DNA of 64,000 nucleotides from NCBI RefSeq assembly GCF_029407905.1, contig NC_073624.1:6832501-6896500 (forward strand). Reading direction: 5' to 3'. The position numbers were made by a program, and so were the translations under genes. The DNA is from Bubalus kerabau. Lineage: Eukaryota; Chordata; Mammalia; Artiodactyla; Bovidae. This document shows positions 46,441-58,535 of this stretch, in pieces; position 1 is the stretch's first letter, and each line of letters opens with the position of its first letter. The notes beneath the pieces were generated by a model that worked only from the letters and a program-made list of their open reading frames with translations, was not told the origin of the DNA and ran no database searches.

Positions 46441-47465
46441 TGGAAGAGTTTTAGGAAAATGTATGTTCATTTAGCAATTGTCAGGCATATTCCCTGTGAC
46501 TGGCTCCGTGGAGATGCCAGGTGGTTCCAGACTTGGAAAATAGTCTAAGAAGTTTAAATCTTGGTTCAGACGGGTGTCAGATGTAGGTCCTTGGTTTACT
46601 TGAGAGTGACTTCGTTTTTTCATTCAAAAATTGCTTTAAACTGATTAAGGTACGGAATAGGATAATTGCCAGATGGTTCTCTTTGCTTGTTTCTTGATAG
46701 AGCTCTCTCTGGAAGGAATCAAAATATATTAATGCCTTGAAAAGGCAGCCCTGAGGAACGGGACCAAAGCCACAGTGTGGTTGCCGGTGGCGTCCCTGTG
46801 AGTTGCTGCTGCCTCCTGGCAGGCAAGGCCCTGCAGCGCCGCAGACCCCTTCCTCAGGAAAGCCCCTCCCCTCCGGGAACTGCCTCTCCAGCAGGGGAAT
46901 TCCTCCACCCCACCCCCACTTTGGAAAAAAGAGAGTTCCTTTTAAGGTGAATATGCCAACAAGATCTCATCGCTCAGTTCTGGAAGACACTCCATTCACA
47001 GCCTTCCCATTTAACTCTCAGAAGCCCAGGAAATGATCCAGAAACGCACACAGAGAGAGAGACACATACACACAGGCAGCAAATACCAGTTGTTGCCTTT
47101 AGCTCCTTACTTTGACTTGGGAATTGCGAAGCACCATTTTCTCTTGTCTTTTTGTAATCTCACTCATGGAAGAAAACCCGTATATGTGGTGGAACCATGT
47201 TTCATCGCATCGCTGTTCATCACATCACTTCACAGGCTGCCCCGAGAACAGGGACCAGTGGAGAATGGAAGAGGCTCTCGGATTTACCCCACTGATGCCT
47301 CTGAAAACACGGAAAGAGATTGTTGGGGAGCATTAATGGTTACAGAATTTTGTAGATCTCATTTTTTCCTTCATCCAAATATTGATAAGGATTGAGTTCT
47401 TGGAAAATTATAACAGAATACAAGTCACTTTAGCCTATCCCAGCCTAATTATTCTTCTAGTCTTT
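46441..47465. other. Intronic stretch without recognised features
   Basis: A short CACACA/GAGAGA-rich patch at 47040-47080. Nothing else can be named. Confidence 0.4.
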
Positions 47466-47693
47466 TTCTCCCATCATTTCATTTTTAAAAATTTATTTAT
47501 TTTTTAATTGAAGGATAATTGCTTTACAGAATTTTGCTGTTTTCTGTCAAACCTCAACATGAATCAGCCATAGGTATACGTATATCCCTTCCCTTTTGAA
47601 CCTCCCTCCCGTCTCCCTCCCCATCCCAGCCCACTAGGTTGACACACAGCCACTGTTTGAGTTTCCTGAGCCATACAGCAAATCCCATTGCCA
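47466..47693 (-). mobile_element. Ruminant-type L1 3' end, antisense, 5' truncated
   Basis: ttttttaattgaaggataat, ttgctgttttctgtcaaacc, tcaacatgaatcagccatag, tgaacctccctcccgtctcc and gagtttcctgagccatacag are the 3' end of the ruminant L1 in reverse. Confidence 0.85.
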
Positions 47694-47790
47694 GCCTCAT
47701 TTCTTAACCTGTGAAGTGGAGGTAGAAACTGGGCTACCTTGTCAGATTGTTGTAGGGATAAAATATGTCCAGCAGTCACTTGACATTAAA
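47694..47790 (+). mobile_element. MIR SINE fragment, sense
   Basis: ctcatttcttaacctgtgaa, then gattgttgtagggataaaat follow the MIR 3' half. Confidence 0.6.
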
Positions 47791-48304
47791 AAATGGCAAA
47801 ATGGCAGTGGCGAAGGTAGTTGTTGAATTTAACTAATTGTGACCCTGGACATATAATTTCTAAGTTCCCATTTCTTCCATCTGCTGAAGTGACCAGTGGC
47901 TTCTTGCTGAGTATCTTCCTGCTCTTGAAGAAGTAAAGTGTCCACATCCATGAAGGTGGATTTAGCCAATAGCTGTTGGACTTCCTTGGGTGGAAGAAAC
48001 ACTGGGCTGCTGCACGTTCAGTCTTTCTGGGTGGTGGTGATGCCAGGGCAGGTGGCAGACTGGAATCAACCCTGAAAACTCAGTGTTTAGCTAGTTGACT
48101 AAAGCTCGATCGTAAGCTGGTCGACTAACTCGGTCGCAAAGTTTCCGTGCTAGGTTTGGACCAAGTTTTCCCTTCAAGTGCAAGGTTTCTGGGAAGAATA
48201 GGCCCTGTCTCACTAAGTGGCCCCGTGCGGCTCACTCAGAGGGTTGGTGGGATCTGGCTCTTGGATGTGGAGACCAGTGACCCTGTGGATGATTACACCG
48301 GCTT
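47791..48304. other. Intronic stretch without recognised features
   Basis: No gene, RNA or repeat family identified. Confidence 0.4.
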
Positions 48305-48317
48305 AATGTGCTTAAAT

Positions 48318-48580
48318 GGCACCCCACTCCAGTACTCTCGCCTGGAAAATCCCATGGTTGGAGGAGCCTGGTAGGCTGCAGTCCATGGGGTCGCTAAGAG
48401 TCAGACATGACTGAGCGACTTCACTTTCACTTTTCACTTTCATGCATTGGAGAAGGAAATGGCAACCCACTCCAGTGTTCTTGCTTGGAGAATCCCAGGG
48501 ACGGGGGAGCCTGGTGGGCTGCCGTCTATGGGGTCGCACAGAGTCGGACACAACTGAAGCGACTTAGCAGTAGCAGCAGC
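48318..48580 (+). mobile_element. Bov-A2 SINE, sense, 13-bp target-site duplication
   Basis: Two Bov-A monomers and an AGC-type tail (agcagtagcagcagc), flanked by perfect aatgtgcttaaat at 48305-48317 and 48581-48593. Confidence 0.96.
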
Positions 48581-48593
48581 AATGTGCTTAAAT

Positions 48594-51119
48594 ATGCCAA
48601 GATGACCCCATTTTTAAAATTCCTTTCTGCTGGCACTGTGTCCCTGTGTACAAGTGCCCATGCCTTCTGTGCTTGTTCAAGCTGCCCTCCGCTTGAAGAA
48701 CCTGCTGCTTCCAGGAATAGGGTGGCCTTGCCTGGCAAGATCTGGACTTGCAGAAAGAACTCCGTTGTTCTATTGGGGACTCGGGGATGGACGAGGTAGA
48801 GACAGATCTGGTCAAGAAGGGATAAAACAAATGCAAGTAGGGAGAGAGGCCGTGAATAAGGGGGAAGATCTCCCAGAGTCTGGAAGGTCTTCGGAGATAG
48901 AAGTTCCAGGATAAGCTGGGCAGGTTTGAGATGTTGTTAAAGGAAGCCATCTTTCCTGCCGCTGAAATGATACAACAGGTAAACACGAGCACCTCTCTAG
49001 ATGCATAGACCCAACTCCTGGGTTGGAGGAGCCTTGGAAAGGAGTGGGAGTCACTTTCCTAACAGGTAATTTCTTTTAAAAGATGCCTTTTTAGATTCAG
49101 AAAGCAGTCATTTCTCCTTGTGAGCCAATCCACTCTTTGAGCAAGGGGTAAAAAATAAGCTAGTATGTAGTCTTCTTTTAAACTCTGTGTATAAGCATTT
49201 ATCTGTGCACTTAGAGAAAAGCCCGTCTTTCTTCTCACTGGGCTGCCAAGTGCTCCTCCTCCCGCTGGGCTGGCCTTTCTCAGGTTCTCAGCTGCAGTTC
49301 AGAGCAAAGGTGCTAATTACTGCCTCAAACCTCCTTTCTAACTTCTTAAAGGGCACACATCCCTTTTCTTCCTACCATGTGGAGACTCCCCTTAGACAAA
49401 CTATATAATGTTCTCGACAGAGTTACAGCTTTCTTCTCCAGATATCAAAGAAAGCCTCTGATTAGAATTATTTTAATGGACTATATGTACCTGTGGGTAG
49501 AAAAAATGCAAACTATGTTTCAGGAAAAAACCAAAGTCTGGTTAAACCAAAGAAACTTCATTAGTGAGGCCAGAATTGACTTTCTCTTAAGTGGAGTTAT
49601 GAAGAATACATGTTAACGTAACAATATACAGTTCAAGAGCAGGAGAAAAATGGTTAAACCCAGGCTTTTATATACTTTAATATTCTAGAAGGGGGTGGGG
49701 ATGAAGACTGGTTTTAACTTAAATCGTGGTGAGTGGATGTATTTTCTTGGGAAACCTGCTTTGTATTGCTTTGACTTTGCCTCTGTAAATGTGTTATTGC
49801 TGAACCTGGAGACTATAAACACAAGAGAATTAGAGTTAGACAGGAAATTATAGAGCATTTAAAACCCACAGTGAACGGCCAGTATCTGTGCCCACCACAG
49901 CCACATTTGAAGTTCATATACCACATGTGGTAATTAAAACTTTCAACTTTGTGGGCGCCTTGGTAGAAATAATTACTAGGACCTGTACTAATACTAGTAC
50001 ATGTTTAGAGAACATTATCGGTGGAGAAAAAAAAAGTGGTTAAGAAAAAGAATGTGCCCGGCTGGTTTTTAAAAATGCTATTGTAATAAAAAGATAAATG
50101 TTCAAAACCAGAGCATGAACACGGCAGCAGTGCTGGGTGCCGGCGCTGGCAGCGCGGTGCTTCACAGGCTTCCTCCTCCCGGGCGTCTGCACTGCCGCGT
50201 GCCCAGCCTCCCAGGCCGGCCCACAGGGCTGTCCTGTTCAGGGCTGTCCCAGGAACGCTGCTGGGCCTTCTTTTTCCCTTCTGTTTTTATACAGTGTCTT
50301 AGGAATCCCCTCCACGTCATTTAAACAGATAACTCTTTTTTTTTTTTCCCCTTCATTGTCAATCATGTTCTCGGTTGATTGGGGAGACTTTTGGTTTGTG
50401 TTGCTTGTTAATTTTCTTGAAAGATGCTCCATCCTCCTCCTTTTTTCCCCATCTGGGTATTGTTCCCAGTTTACTGTTGGGGGGGGTGGCGGTGGGGAAT
50501 TGAGGCTTAAACTAATGACCTGGCCCCAGGCTGGTCTTGCGGAGGAGGGGGGTGGCCGGTGGCCCTGGTCTCCTCTCCTGCGGAGTCCTTCGCTGCCTGC
50601 CAGCCCATCACGCGGCTTCCCTGCACAGCTCACCCCAGGAAGGAGCTTGGAGCCTCCTTTCCTCGCCCACTGTCTCTCCTTTTTTCTCTTTTTGTGTCTT
50701 GTCTGTCTTTAGGCTGCCTGTGTTTGAGGCAGGAATGGAGAGAAAGAGCCCATTGAATGTAAGGCAGGCAAATCCAGGAGATGTCAGCAACGAACCAGAA
50801 CATGTCTTTAACTGGGTTTTTTTTCCCTTCCTTCCACTTTAGGATAAATAAGAAAATGATCAGGAAAAAAGCTTACTAGCAGGGATTTATTTTTAAAAGC
50901 AAGGTTTAAGTTATATCTGGGAGTCACTTTGAATAAAAAGAAAAAGCTTAGTCTCTACCTTATACCTTACAAGACTGTCCCTAATAATAAAATCGTCACT
51001 GGGGCAATAGAGAATAATCAGTTTAATTCAAAATAATGTAGACCCATGTGTTCCAGAAAGGTTTCTAGTTTTACCTTCAGTTACCCAGAAAATGTCATGT
51101 GGAATTAAACCCTTTCCTC
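48594..51119. other. Intronic stretch without recognised genes
   Basis: A GC-rich patch at 50110-50260 and 50480-50650 has open frames but no recognised domain. A T-run lies at 50336-50349. No repeat family is named with confidence. Confidence 0.4.
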
Positions 51120-51780
51120 ATCATTCCAAAGTCCAAAGCATTCTCTTCTTAAATGGACTTTTTCAAAGGCCCCTTGCGTCCTCCCCTCCTCAGAATCCAG
51201 CTGCACAGATGCTGGAAGGGCTCCCCTTCCACCATGCCTGCCCAGGGAGGGTACCCCCACTTCTCCACACACACCTAGGACCCACGAGACACATCTCAGA
51301 CCCCTGTCTCAGACCTCCATGGCTGTCACTTATCACCAAATCCTATTGGTTTTATCTCAAAATCTCCAAATGCAGCCTCTTGAATGCATTTCCACCCCCA
51401 TCCCCCATCCCCCATCCCTAGACTCTTCCATGACACCCCTAACTCAACAGTGGGCCATCTTTGATCCCACCTTTCTGCTCATCAGCTCTCCACCCCTTCA
51501 GAACCTGCTCCACTGTGTCAGCCCTCCACACGCGAAAGTGCTTGTTCCTACAAGGCAGTTTGTTCCTTCTGCCCTGACATTTGAGTGCTTTCCTGACCTG
51601 CCTCACTAAGTCAGGGACCCCAATTCTAAGCTCTAAAGTACTATTTATATCTTGACACATCACAGTTTTGGAGTCCTACCTGCAAGCCCTTCTGTAAGTC
51701 CCCCCGAGGGCAGGCTTTTGATTTTCTGTTCAGCCCCCTTCCCTGGCACGCAGGCAGGTAAAATTTGTTGAAAGAATAGA
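51120..51780 (+). mobile_element. Probable L2 LINE, sense, diverged
   Basis: The order of agacctccatggctgtcact, ctccaccccttcagaacctg, ttccttctgccctgacattt and a tail like gagggcaggcttttgatttt, then cttccctggcacgcaggcag, fits an old L2. It contains a small catcccc tandem at 51400-51420. Confidence 0.5.
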
Positions 51781-53374
51781 AAGGAAAAATGATTATATTT
51801 CTGAAGTTCATACCATTTAAGAAGAATATCAAAGCAAAGGCCACTGATAATCAAAGGCACCTTGAGAGTCTCTTTCAACCTTTAGAGCAATTGAAATATT
51901 AGAGGGAAAGATAAGGAATAGAGAACATTTGAGCCAGTAAAGACTAAACTAATTGGGTTCTTACTAATTTTCTTCTAACCCGTGTTTCCAGTTTCTCGGC
52001 TTTGCAGTTTTACGCTGTAGACGCAGAATTGACATGTTAATAAGGCAAATTAAAAGTCCCAAGAGCAGCTCATTAGGAAGTCAGAATCCTTTCTTCATTT
52101 TTAGTAGAGTGACTTGTACTTCATGATTCTGTAAAGAAGTACCAGCCTGGGTTTTTATTGTCAGCCAGTGGTTACTGACCTTTGCATCTGATGAAAGTAC
52201 AACAGGTGTGCCTTACTTCTAACACACCTGACACGTGAGAATCAGACTTGTGAAACAGCAACCACGAGAAAAGATAGGTGTGTGATAGAATCTTCTAGAG
52301 AAAAGACATCCTTCCCCAGCTGCGCCCTAATGTTTTCATTATTTGCTTGCTAAATGATAAAGTGAACAAATCCGTCATACAAAAGCGTGTGCACTGTAAT
52401 ATTTTTCATGTGCTCAAGGTTGAGGGTAAATTCTGGCCTCTTCTGTTCAGCAGATGAAGTGCAAAAAAATAAGAAAGGACAGAAAAACAGTCCTCAAATC
52501 TCACACCTCGTACCATGATCCAAAGCATCGTAACTTCGGTGTAAACCCATCTGCAAGTGCAAAGACAGCAGGAAGGGAACCCAGGGAACAGGGGCCAGGC
52601 GGTGCTGGGAGACGCTGCCTCAACAGCCGCACTTTGACTTTGGCCGTGGTCACGCTGTCGGTGTTGTGCTCCACTTCTGAGGCCAGTCATCCCGCCCCCA
52701 ACCCCACTCAACCACATGTTTTCTAGGTTTATAATGTGGTTTAAAAAGCTTTCTCAGAGAAACTAATATTTTTCAGAAACTATTATTTTCAGCGGCAGAA
52801 CCATTCATTTTGACTTGGATTTTTATGGGAGGGGAATGGGAATCTGAATGAATAGTTTCAGTCCAGATTTTTCTATCTGAAGGATCACAGTCGGGTTCGA
52901 GAGAGTTTGTGCGTGTGTGTTTTCACTCCTGGTTTCCAGGGGAAGCAGAGGACTCTGTCCTGGGGGTGGGGGGAGATGAACCGCCAGGTCCAGGAGCGTC
53001 ATGAAGAGGAGCAGGACTGCCTGCTGGGCCTCAGCCCATCCTAGTGAGGGATCCAGAAACAGTGGCGGAAATGAGATTATTCTAAGGTGAGTGAGGGAGT
53101 TGCGTGGCAAGGGCGGGGCGGCCTTGGAGACCCGTGGCGGGGCGCCTGTGACGCTGGCACAGGCGGTGGGCCAGCCTGAGGGCCCTGCTCACGGCGCTTG
53201 CGCTCGGCTTACGACACTGTGGCTTCTTGCTAGTGCTTAATTTGTACGTGATTGCCTTATTCCTTGTTTATTTACACCTTCCCTTCCAGTGCAGAAGTGC
53301 TTCACAAAACATTAAAATTCCCGCAAATCTGTATTGTTCAAGGATAGAAGTAGAAAGAGAAATGAAATGAAAAT
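51781..53374. other. Intronic stretch without recognised features
   Basis: Frames at 52406-52726 on both strands have no known domain. GC-richer at 53100-53210. Nothing named. Confidence 0.4.
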
Positions 53375-53385
53375 CATAGCTGATA

Positions 53386-53585
53386 GTGAGAGTCCCTGGT
53401 GGTGGTAAAGAATCTGCCTGCCAATGCAGGAGACCTGGGTTCTATTCCTGGGTCGGGAAGCTCCCCTGGAGCAGGGCGTGGCAACCCACTCCAGCATTCT
53501 TGCCTGGAAAATCCCCTGGACAGAGGATCCTGGTGGGTAACAGTCCATGGGATCACACAGAGTCGGACACGACTTAGCAACTAAC
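53386..53585 (+). mobile_element. Bov-tA SINE, sense
   Basis: gagtccctggtggtggtaaa, gcaggagacctgggttctat and the Bov-A monomer (cttgcctggaaaatcccctg, gagtcggacacgacttagca). Imperfect direct repeats around atagctgatag (53378) and atagctaatag (53596) suggest the insertion site. Confidence 0.9.
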
Positions 53586-53987
53586 CCTCCACCAATAGCT
53601 AATAGTAGCTAAGAGATGCAGTGTTCAGAGATTTGGCCAACAGCTGCTCATACACACGCTCAGAGGTGAAATACTATGGAAACAGACACCCAGCAAATCA
53701 AGTTACAGAAAGACTGACAGCAGACACTCAGGACCACCCAGGGTCTGCTTGTTTCAGGCAGTATTCTAAAGGAAAAAATTCGTTCCAAAAAGCAGTTTTT
53801 AAACTTAATTTGTCTTAATTTAATAGGATCTACTTGGTATGTTATGTCTATTTTTGACATAACTACCAAAAACATGACACATTATAGACGACTTGTTTTT
53901 ATAAGCCCTAACAATTATATAAACTCTTTCTAGTTTATGAAACACTGTCACAGTTACTTTGAACAACTTTATAAAAAGGAAGACAAG

Positions 53988-54178
53988 TAGACCCTTGAGG
54001 AGCACAGGGGTTAACCTCAGTGTAGCTGATGGTCAGTTCTCCACATCCTTGGTGTCTTCACTTCTGCAGATTCAACCAGCTGTGGCCTGTGTAATTCTGT
54101 AGTGTTTACTGTCGAAACCATCCGCATATAATCGCCAGCAGTTCAAACCTGACTTGTTCAAGGGTCAGCGGTGTTGTT
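53988..54178. mobile_element. Short DNA transposon remnant with inverted ends (Tigger-like)
   Basis: It begins acccttgaggagcacagggg and ends gacttgttcaagggt. The termini acccttga and tcaagggt are inverted repeats, and the interior (agttcaaacctgacttg) matches a frequent mammalian short DNA element. Family uncertain. Confidence 0.55.
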
Positions 54179-56309
54179 ATCCCCACTTTGCAGATGATGA
54201 AATTGAGGTGGTAACTTTTTTTGGCTTTTTACACCTTTGGCCCCTGTGCTGCTTCACACGTGGGTAGTGTTTTCATCAGGCCATCTGTGTTCTAAAAAGC
54301 CAGACGGACCTGAAGCTCTTGTCTTAAGGCACACAGTTAGCTGTTAGCCAGTGCACGTTGCTGACATGAATGATGGCATTTAAACTAGTATTGTCAGACT
54401 TTTTTCAAGATGTAATGGTTTTGCTGGAACACGTATGAGACATAGATGCTACTTTGTAATATATACCTCTTCGTAGCATGGAGTAAGTGCACGTGGAAAG
54501 ACCCAGTGTCTCTCCCCTCGGAGGCGGGCAGAAGCCTTGATGGCGCTCTGGGCCGTGGGGTGAGCTCCAGGTGCTGGTGCCGCGCCCTCCATCCACATCT
54601 GTGAGAATGGTGAGTGGCCGCAGAACTTCCCAGCTCGTCTCACGGGCTTTCGGGGAACATAAAGAGATTATCTAACTCCGAAGAAGCAAGAACCCAAAAC
54701 ACAGAGGGCAGCTCCTTGCAGGTGGACTCTGTCCTGCCACGTGGCTGGAGTTGACTGCTAGGGGCAGAGGCGTCTGTCCTAGATACAGAAGGTGGAATTA
54801 AGAGGAAAGGAAGCTCTCACTGGTGGCCAGAAATTAACATGTACCATGTTCCACATGTTCCCAGCTCTACCAGCAGCCGCTTTTTAGTTCATGTTGAAGA
54901 GTAGCCCGTTGAAGAGTAGCCTCGTTGGTCTTCTCCACGCTCAAGTGTGTCAGGCATCGTGTTCATTCCGTTTGGCCACATTCACAGTTCCTGCAGTGTG
55001 CCAGGCCCCGGGGATACAAGAATGAGTCTCGCAATTTCTGGGAGGTAGGCGGATATGAAGAGGTTAATGCTGTAAGCACGAGCAGAAGTATGTGCAGTGC
55101 TGGGTAAAAGCCATTTGGGCACAGTAGTGGCAACCTATGTGATCTTTGAAGCTCTAATAGAACCGATTGTCGTCAGCACTAATAAGACCCTGACCCAAAT
55201 GCTTTGGTGCACAGAGGCTGCTCAGAGATGCTCATTAAAACAAAGCAATTATTCAGGTCACTGGTACATCTCACAGGAAAGACGTTTCTATGAGTAGAGA
55301 GGCATGTAAAATTCTCCCTCTGAGATTTTGCCCCTGCATTTTGCCACCTCCAGTCAATGAGCCCTGCCTCTGGGCAGTGACGAGCCCTGGCGAAAGGGTT
55401 AGGGAGGGTGTTTGGCCACTTTCTCTTGTTTAAACATGTCCTAAAGCTAAGGATATATTTTATAGTTTATTTCCCAAGATTTACAGTATCACAAAATGCA
55501 GAGTTGCTTAAAAAATAACCTTTATTCTACCCGCTAAATAAATGAAAGAGTGACTGTTGAAATAATTGGACCATTGCTTGTTTGAAAAAGTACTTTGAGT
55601 TATTAATAGCAACCATGACTGAAGAGTCCCACTGTGTGTCTGCCCTGTGTGGGGAGCAGTACTGTGTGGACTTAACTCTCCTAGGAATGAATATTATTAA
55701 ACTTGTAACAACAGTGGCATCAAAAACAAGGACATTTAGCTGTACACTGATGTTATCACATTATTTGCACTATGGGAGAATGTTATCCTAACTTCTTCAG
55801 GTAAAAAGTGAAGAATAAAAATCCGGTTGGAAGCAGTATTGGCTTGGGTATTGATTTTAGGATAGAAAGGGTGATCAGACATAGAAGCTGTTAGAGAAAT
55901 TTTTTATCTTCTGTCTTCAGCACCTGGCATGTAGGAAGTACTTTTCAAATGCTAGGTAGTTGAGTAAATGAAGGGGACTGGAAGGCAGCACTGTGTGGTA
56001 TAAAGAGTGGTTGAACTTGCAGTTCAGAAGAAGAGAATCTTCAGTTCTGAGCCTGGTACTTCTAGTTATGTGATCCGCAGCAGGTCATCTTGCTTCTAGT
56101 CTGTTTCTTGAACCAGGAAAAAAAAAGTCATTGAAGACAGACCCAGGGCCCCTTATATTTCCAGTGTCACTGATCTGACGCCAGAATTTGCCTAAGAAAA
56201 CGTGAGTGAAACTTTGTTCCATCGAGGAACGTAAGAGGAAAATAAACAGTCACTTGTCTTGCTGTGATTTCTCAGGAGAGCCCCTCACTGGTTTCCGTCA
56301 CTCCTGCAG
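54179..56309. other. Intronic stretch with scraps of MIR and L2
   Basis: A MIR-like antisense scrap (ccccactttgcagatgatga) lies near 54180. An L2-like tail (cagcacctggcatgtaggaa) is near 55920-55975, and a MIR-like sense scrap (cttctagttatgtgatccgc) near 56060. No gene recognised. Confidence 0.45.
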
Positions 56310-56690
56310 TGTACTACCACAACCGCAGTGGCTGAACACACGTGTTATCTTGCAGTTCCGTAGGTGACGAGCCCCACACGCTCTCACTAGGTTCAGGCGA
56401 AGGTGTTGGCAGGGCTGCGCTCCTTTCTGGAGGCTCCAGAGTTTTTCTCGTCTTTTCCAGTTTCTGAAGGCCGCCCGCGTCTTGGCTCACGGCCCCTTCC
56501 TCCACCGTTAAAACCAGCAGCGCTGCATCTCTCTGGTCCTGCTCTCGTCACTGCCATCTCCCTGGCACCTGTGATGCTGATTCTTCTGGGAGAGGTTCTT
56601 TCCTTCTATGGACCCACGTGATTAGATTGGGGCCACCTGGATAATCCAGCAAACACTCCCCATCTGAGGTCCTTGACTGAACCACATCTG
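56310..56690 (-). mobile_element. Old interspersed repeat, family not assigned
   Basis: cttgcagttccgtaggtgac, gcagggctgcgctcctttct, gaggctccagag, ggccccttcctccaccgtta and gattagattggggccacctg follow a widely dispersed mammalian repeat that I recognise by wording but cannot name safely. The strand is a guess. Confidence 0.4.
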
Positions 56691-56914
56691 CAGGGTCCGT
56701 GGTCATGAGGCCGAGCTTCTGAGGATGAGGTCAGAAATCTGTGGGCGTCTGGTCTACCTCTTGTGGCCCACTGTCTGCATGAGTCTGTAAGGGGCAGAAG
56801 CATAATGGAAAAAGCACTCACTGGCACCCAGGAAACCTGAAACTCTACCTCAGCCAGTCATAGCATCTTTGTTTTCCCTCATCTAAAAAGTTTGGGAGTT
56901 GAAATTGGACCAGT

Positions 56915-56994
56915 GATTCTCAAACTGTATTGGAGCATCAGAATTGCCTGGAGGCTTGACACGGGGCTTGAGAATTTGGATTTTTGTTTTGTGG
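56915..56994 (+). mobile_element. MER5A-like (hAT) element, left part
   Basis: ccagtgattctcaaactgta, gcatcagaattgcctggagg and ggggcttgagaatttgg match the MER5A left half. The right half appears at about 61905-62056 on the far side of an L1 cluster. Confidence 0.65.
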
Positions 56995-57030
56995 TGAAAT
57001 AGACAACATAAAATTTACCATACTAACCAT
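56995..57030 (-). mobile_element. 3' tip of the outer L1, antisense
   Basis: ttgttttgtggtgaaataga and caacataaaatttaccatac are the antisense 3' tip of an old L1 that resumes at about 58540. A second L1 interrupts it here, with imperfect repeats aaccattttt / aactgttttt at the two junctions. Confidence 0.65.
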
Positions 57031-57802
57031 TTTTGTTATTTTTTATTGAAGTATAGTTGATTTACAATATCATGTTAGTTTCAGGTGTCCAGCACAATGA
57101 TTCAGTTATATATTGTATGTGTGTGTATATAAATTATATATATATATTCTTACATTTTTTCCCCTTACACATTGTTACAAAATATTACATATCATTCCCT
57201 GTGCTATACATTTATATTCCCACCAGATGATTCCTTTTTCTCCACATCCTCTCTAACACTTATTATTTGCAGTTTTTTTGTTTTTTTTTTATGATGGCTA
57301 TTCTGGCCAGAGTGAGTTAGTACCTCACTGCAGTTTTGATTTGCATTTCTCTAGTAATTAGCGATGTTGAGCATCTTTTCATGTGCCTATTGGCTGTCTG
57401 TATGTCTTCTTTAGAGAAATGACTATTTAGATCTTCTGTCCATTTTTTGATTGGGTGGTTTATTTTTTTGATATTGAACTGCATGAGCTGTTTGTATATT
57501 TTGGAAATTAATCCCTTGTCAGTTGCATCGTTTTCAAATATTTTCTCCTCTTCTGTAGGTTCTCTTCTCATTTTGTTTATGGTCTCCTTTGCTGTGCAAA
57601 AGCTTTTAAGTTTAATTTGATCCCATTTGTTTATTTCCGTTACTCTTGGAGGCGAATCCAAAAAGATATTGCTGCAATTTATGTCAAAGAGTATTCTGCC
57701 CATGTTTTCCTCTAGGAGTTATATTTATAGTATCCAGTCTTGCATTTAGGTCTTTAATCTATTTTGAGTTTATTTTTGTATATAGTGTTAGATAATGTTC
57801 TA

Positions 57803-58003
57803 ATTTCTTTTTTTTTGTGGCTGTGCCCCGCTGCAAGTGACTTTAGTAGCTGTGCTTACAGACTCTACGTGCAGGTTCAGTAGTTGTGATACATGGGCTT
57901 AGTTGCCCCGAGGCATGTGGTATCTTCCCTGATCAGGGATCAAACCCATGCCCACTGCATTGGAAGCATGGAGTCCTAACCACTGTACCACCAGGGAATT
58001 CCT
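57803..58003 (-). mobile_element. CHR-type SINE, antisense, long copy
   Basis: tttttttttgtggctgtgcc, gtagctgtgcttacagactc, ccctgatcagggatcaaacc, cctaaccactgtaccaccag and ggaattcct are CHR SINE in reverse, close to full length. Confidence 0.9.
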
Positions 58004-58417
58004 GATTTTATTCTTTTTGATGTGATGATAAGTGGGATTGTTTTCTTAATTTCTCTTTCTGATCTTTTTTGTCAGTGTGTATTTGTAGCAATGCAACAAA
58101 TTTCTGTGTCTTAATTTTGTTTTGTATCCTGCAACTTTACTGGATTCACTGCTGAGCTCTAGTAATTTTCTGTTAGTATCTGTAGAATTTTCTATATTTA
58201 ATATGTCATCTGCAAACAGTGACAGTTTTACTTCTTTTCCAACCTGAATTCCTTTTCTTTTTCTTCTCTAATTGCTGTGGCTAGGACTTCCAAAACTATG
58301 TTGAATGAAAGTGGAGAGAGTGGGGATTGTTGTCTTGTTCCTGATCTTAGAGGAAATGTTTTCAGCTGTTCACCACTGAGTCTGATGTTAGCTGTAGGTT
58401 TAGCCACTTCTTGTTGT

Positions 58418-58535
58418 TGTTTTTGGCTGTGCCACACATCATGCAGGATCTCTTAGTTCCCCGACCAGGTATTGAACCCACACCCCTTGCATTGGGAGTA
58501 CAGAATCTTAACCACTGGATGGCCGAGGGAGTCCT
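58418..58535 (-). mobile_element. CHR-type SINE, antisense
   Basis: tgtttttggctgtgccacac, agttccccgaccaggtattg and cttaaccactggatggccga, a diverged CHR in reverse at the edge between two L1 segments. Confidence 0.85.

Noticed and set aside
52406..52726. Candidate exon with a Cys/Lys-rich frame that might complete the ePHD
   Set aside because: The Cys and His spacing does not match the ePHD, and there is no convincing acceptor-donor pair.
57317..57703. 128-codon minus-strand frame as a host gene
   Set aside because: Its sequence is the C-terminal part of L1 ORF2, next to an L1 3' end.
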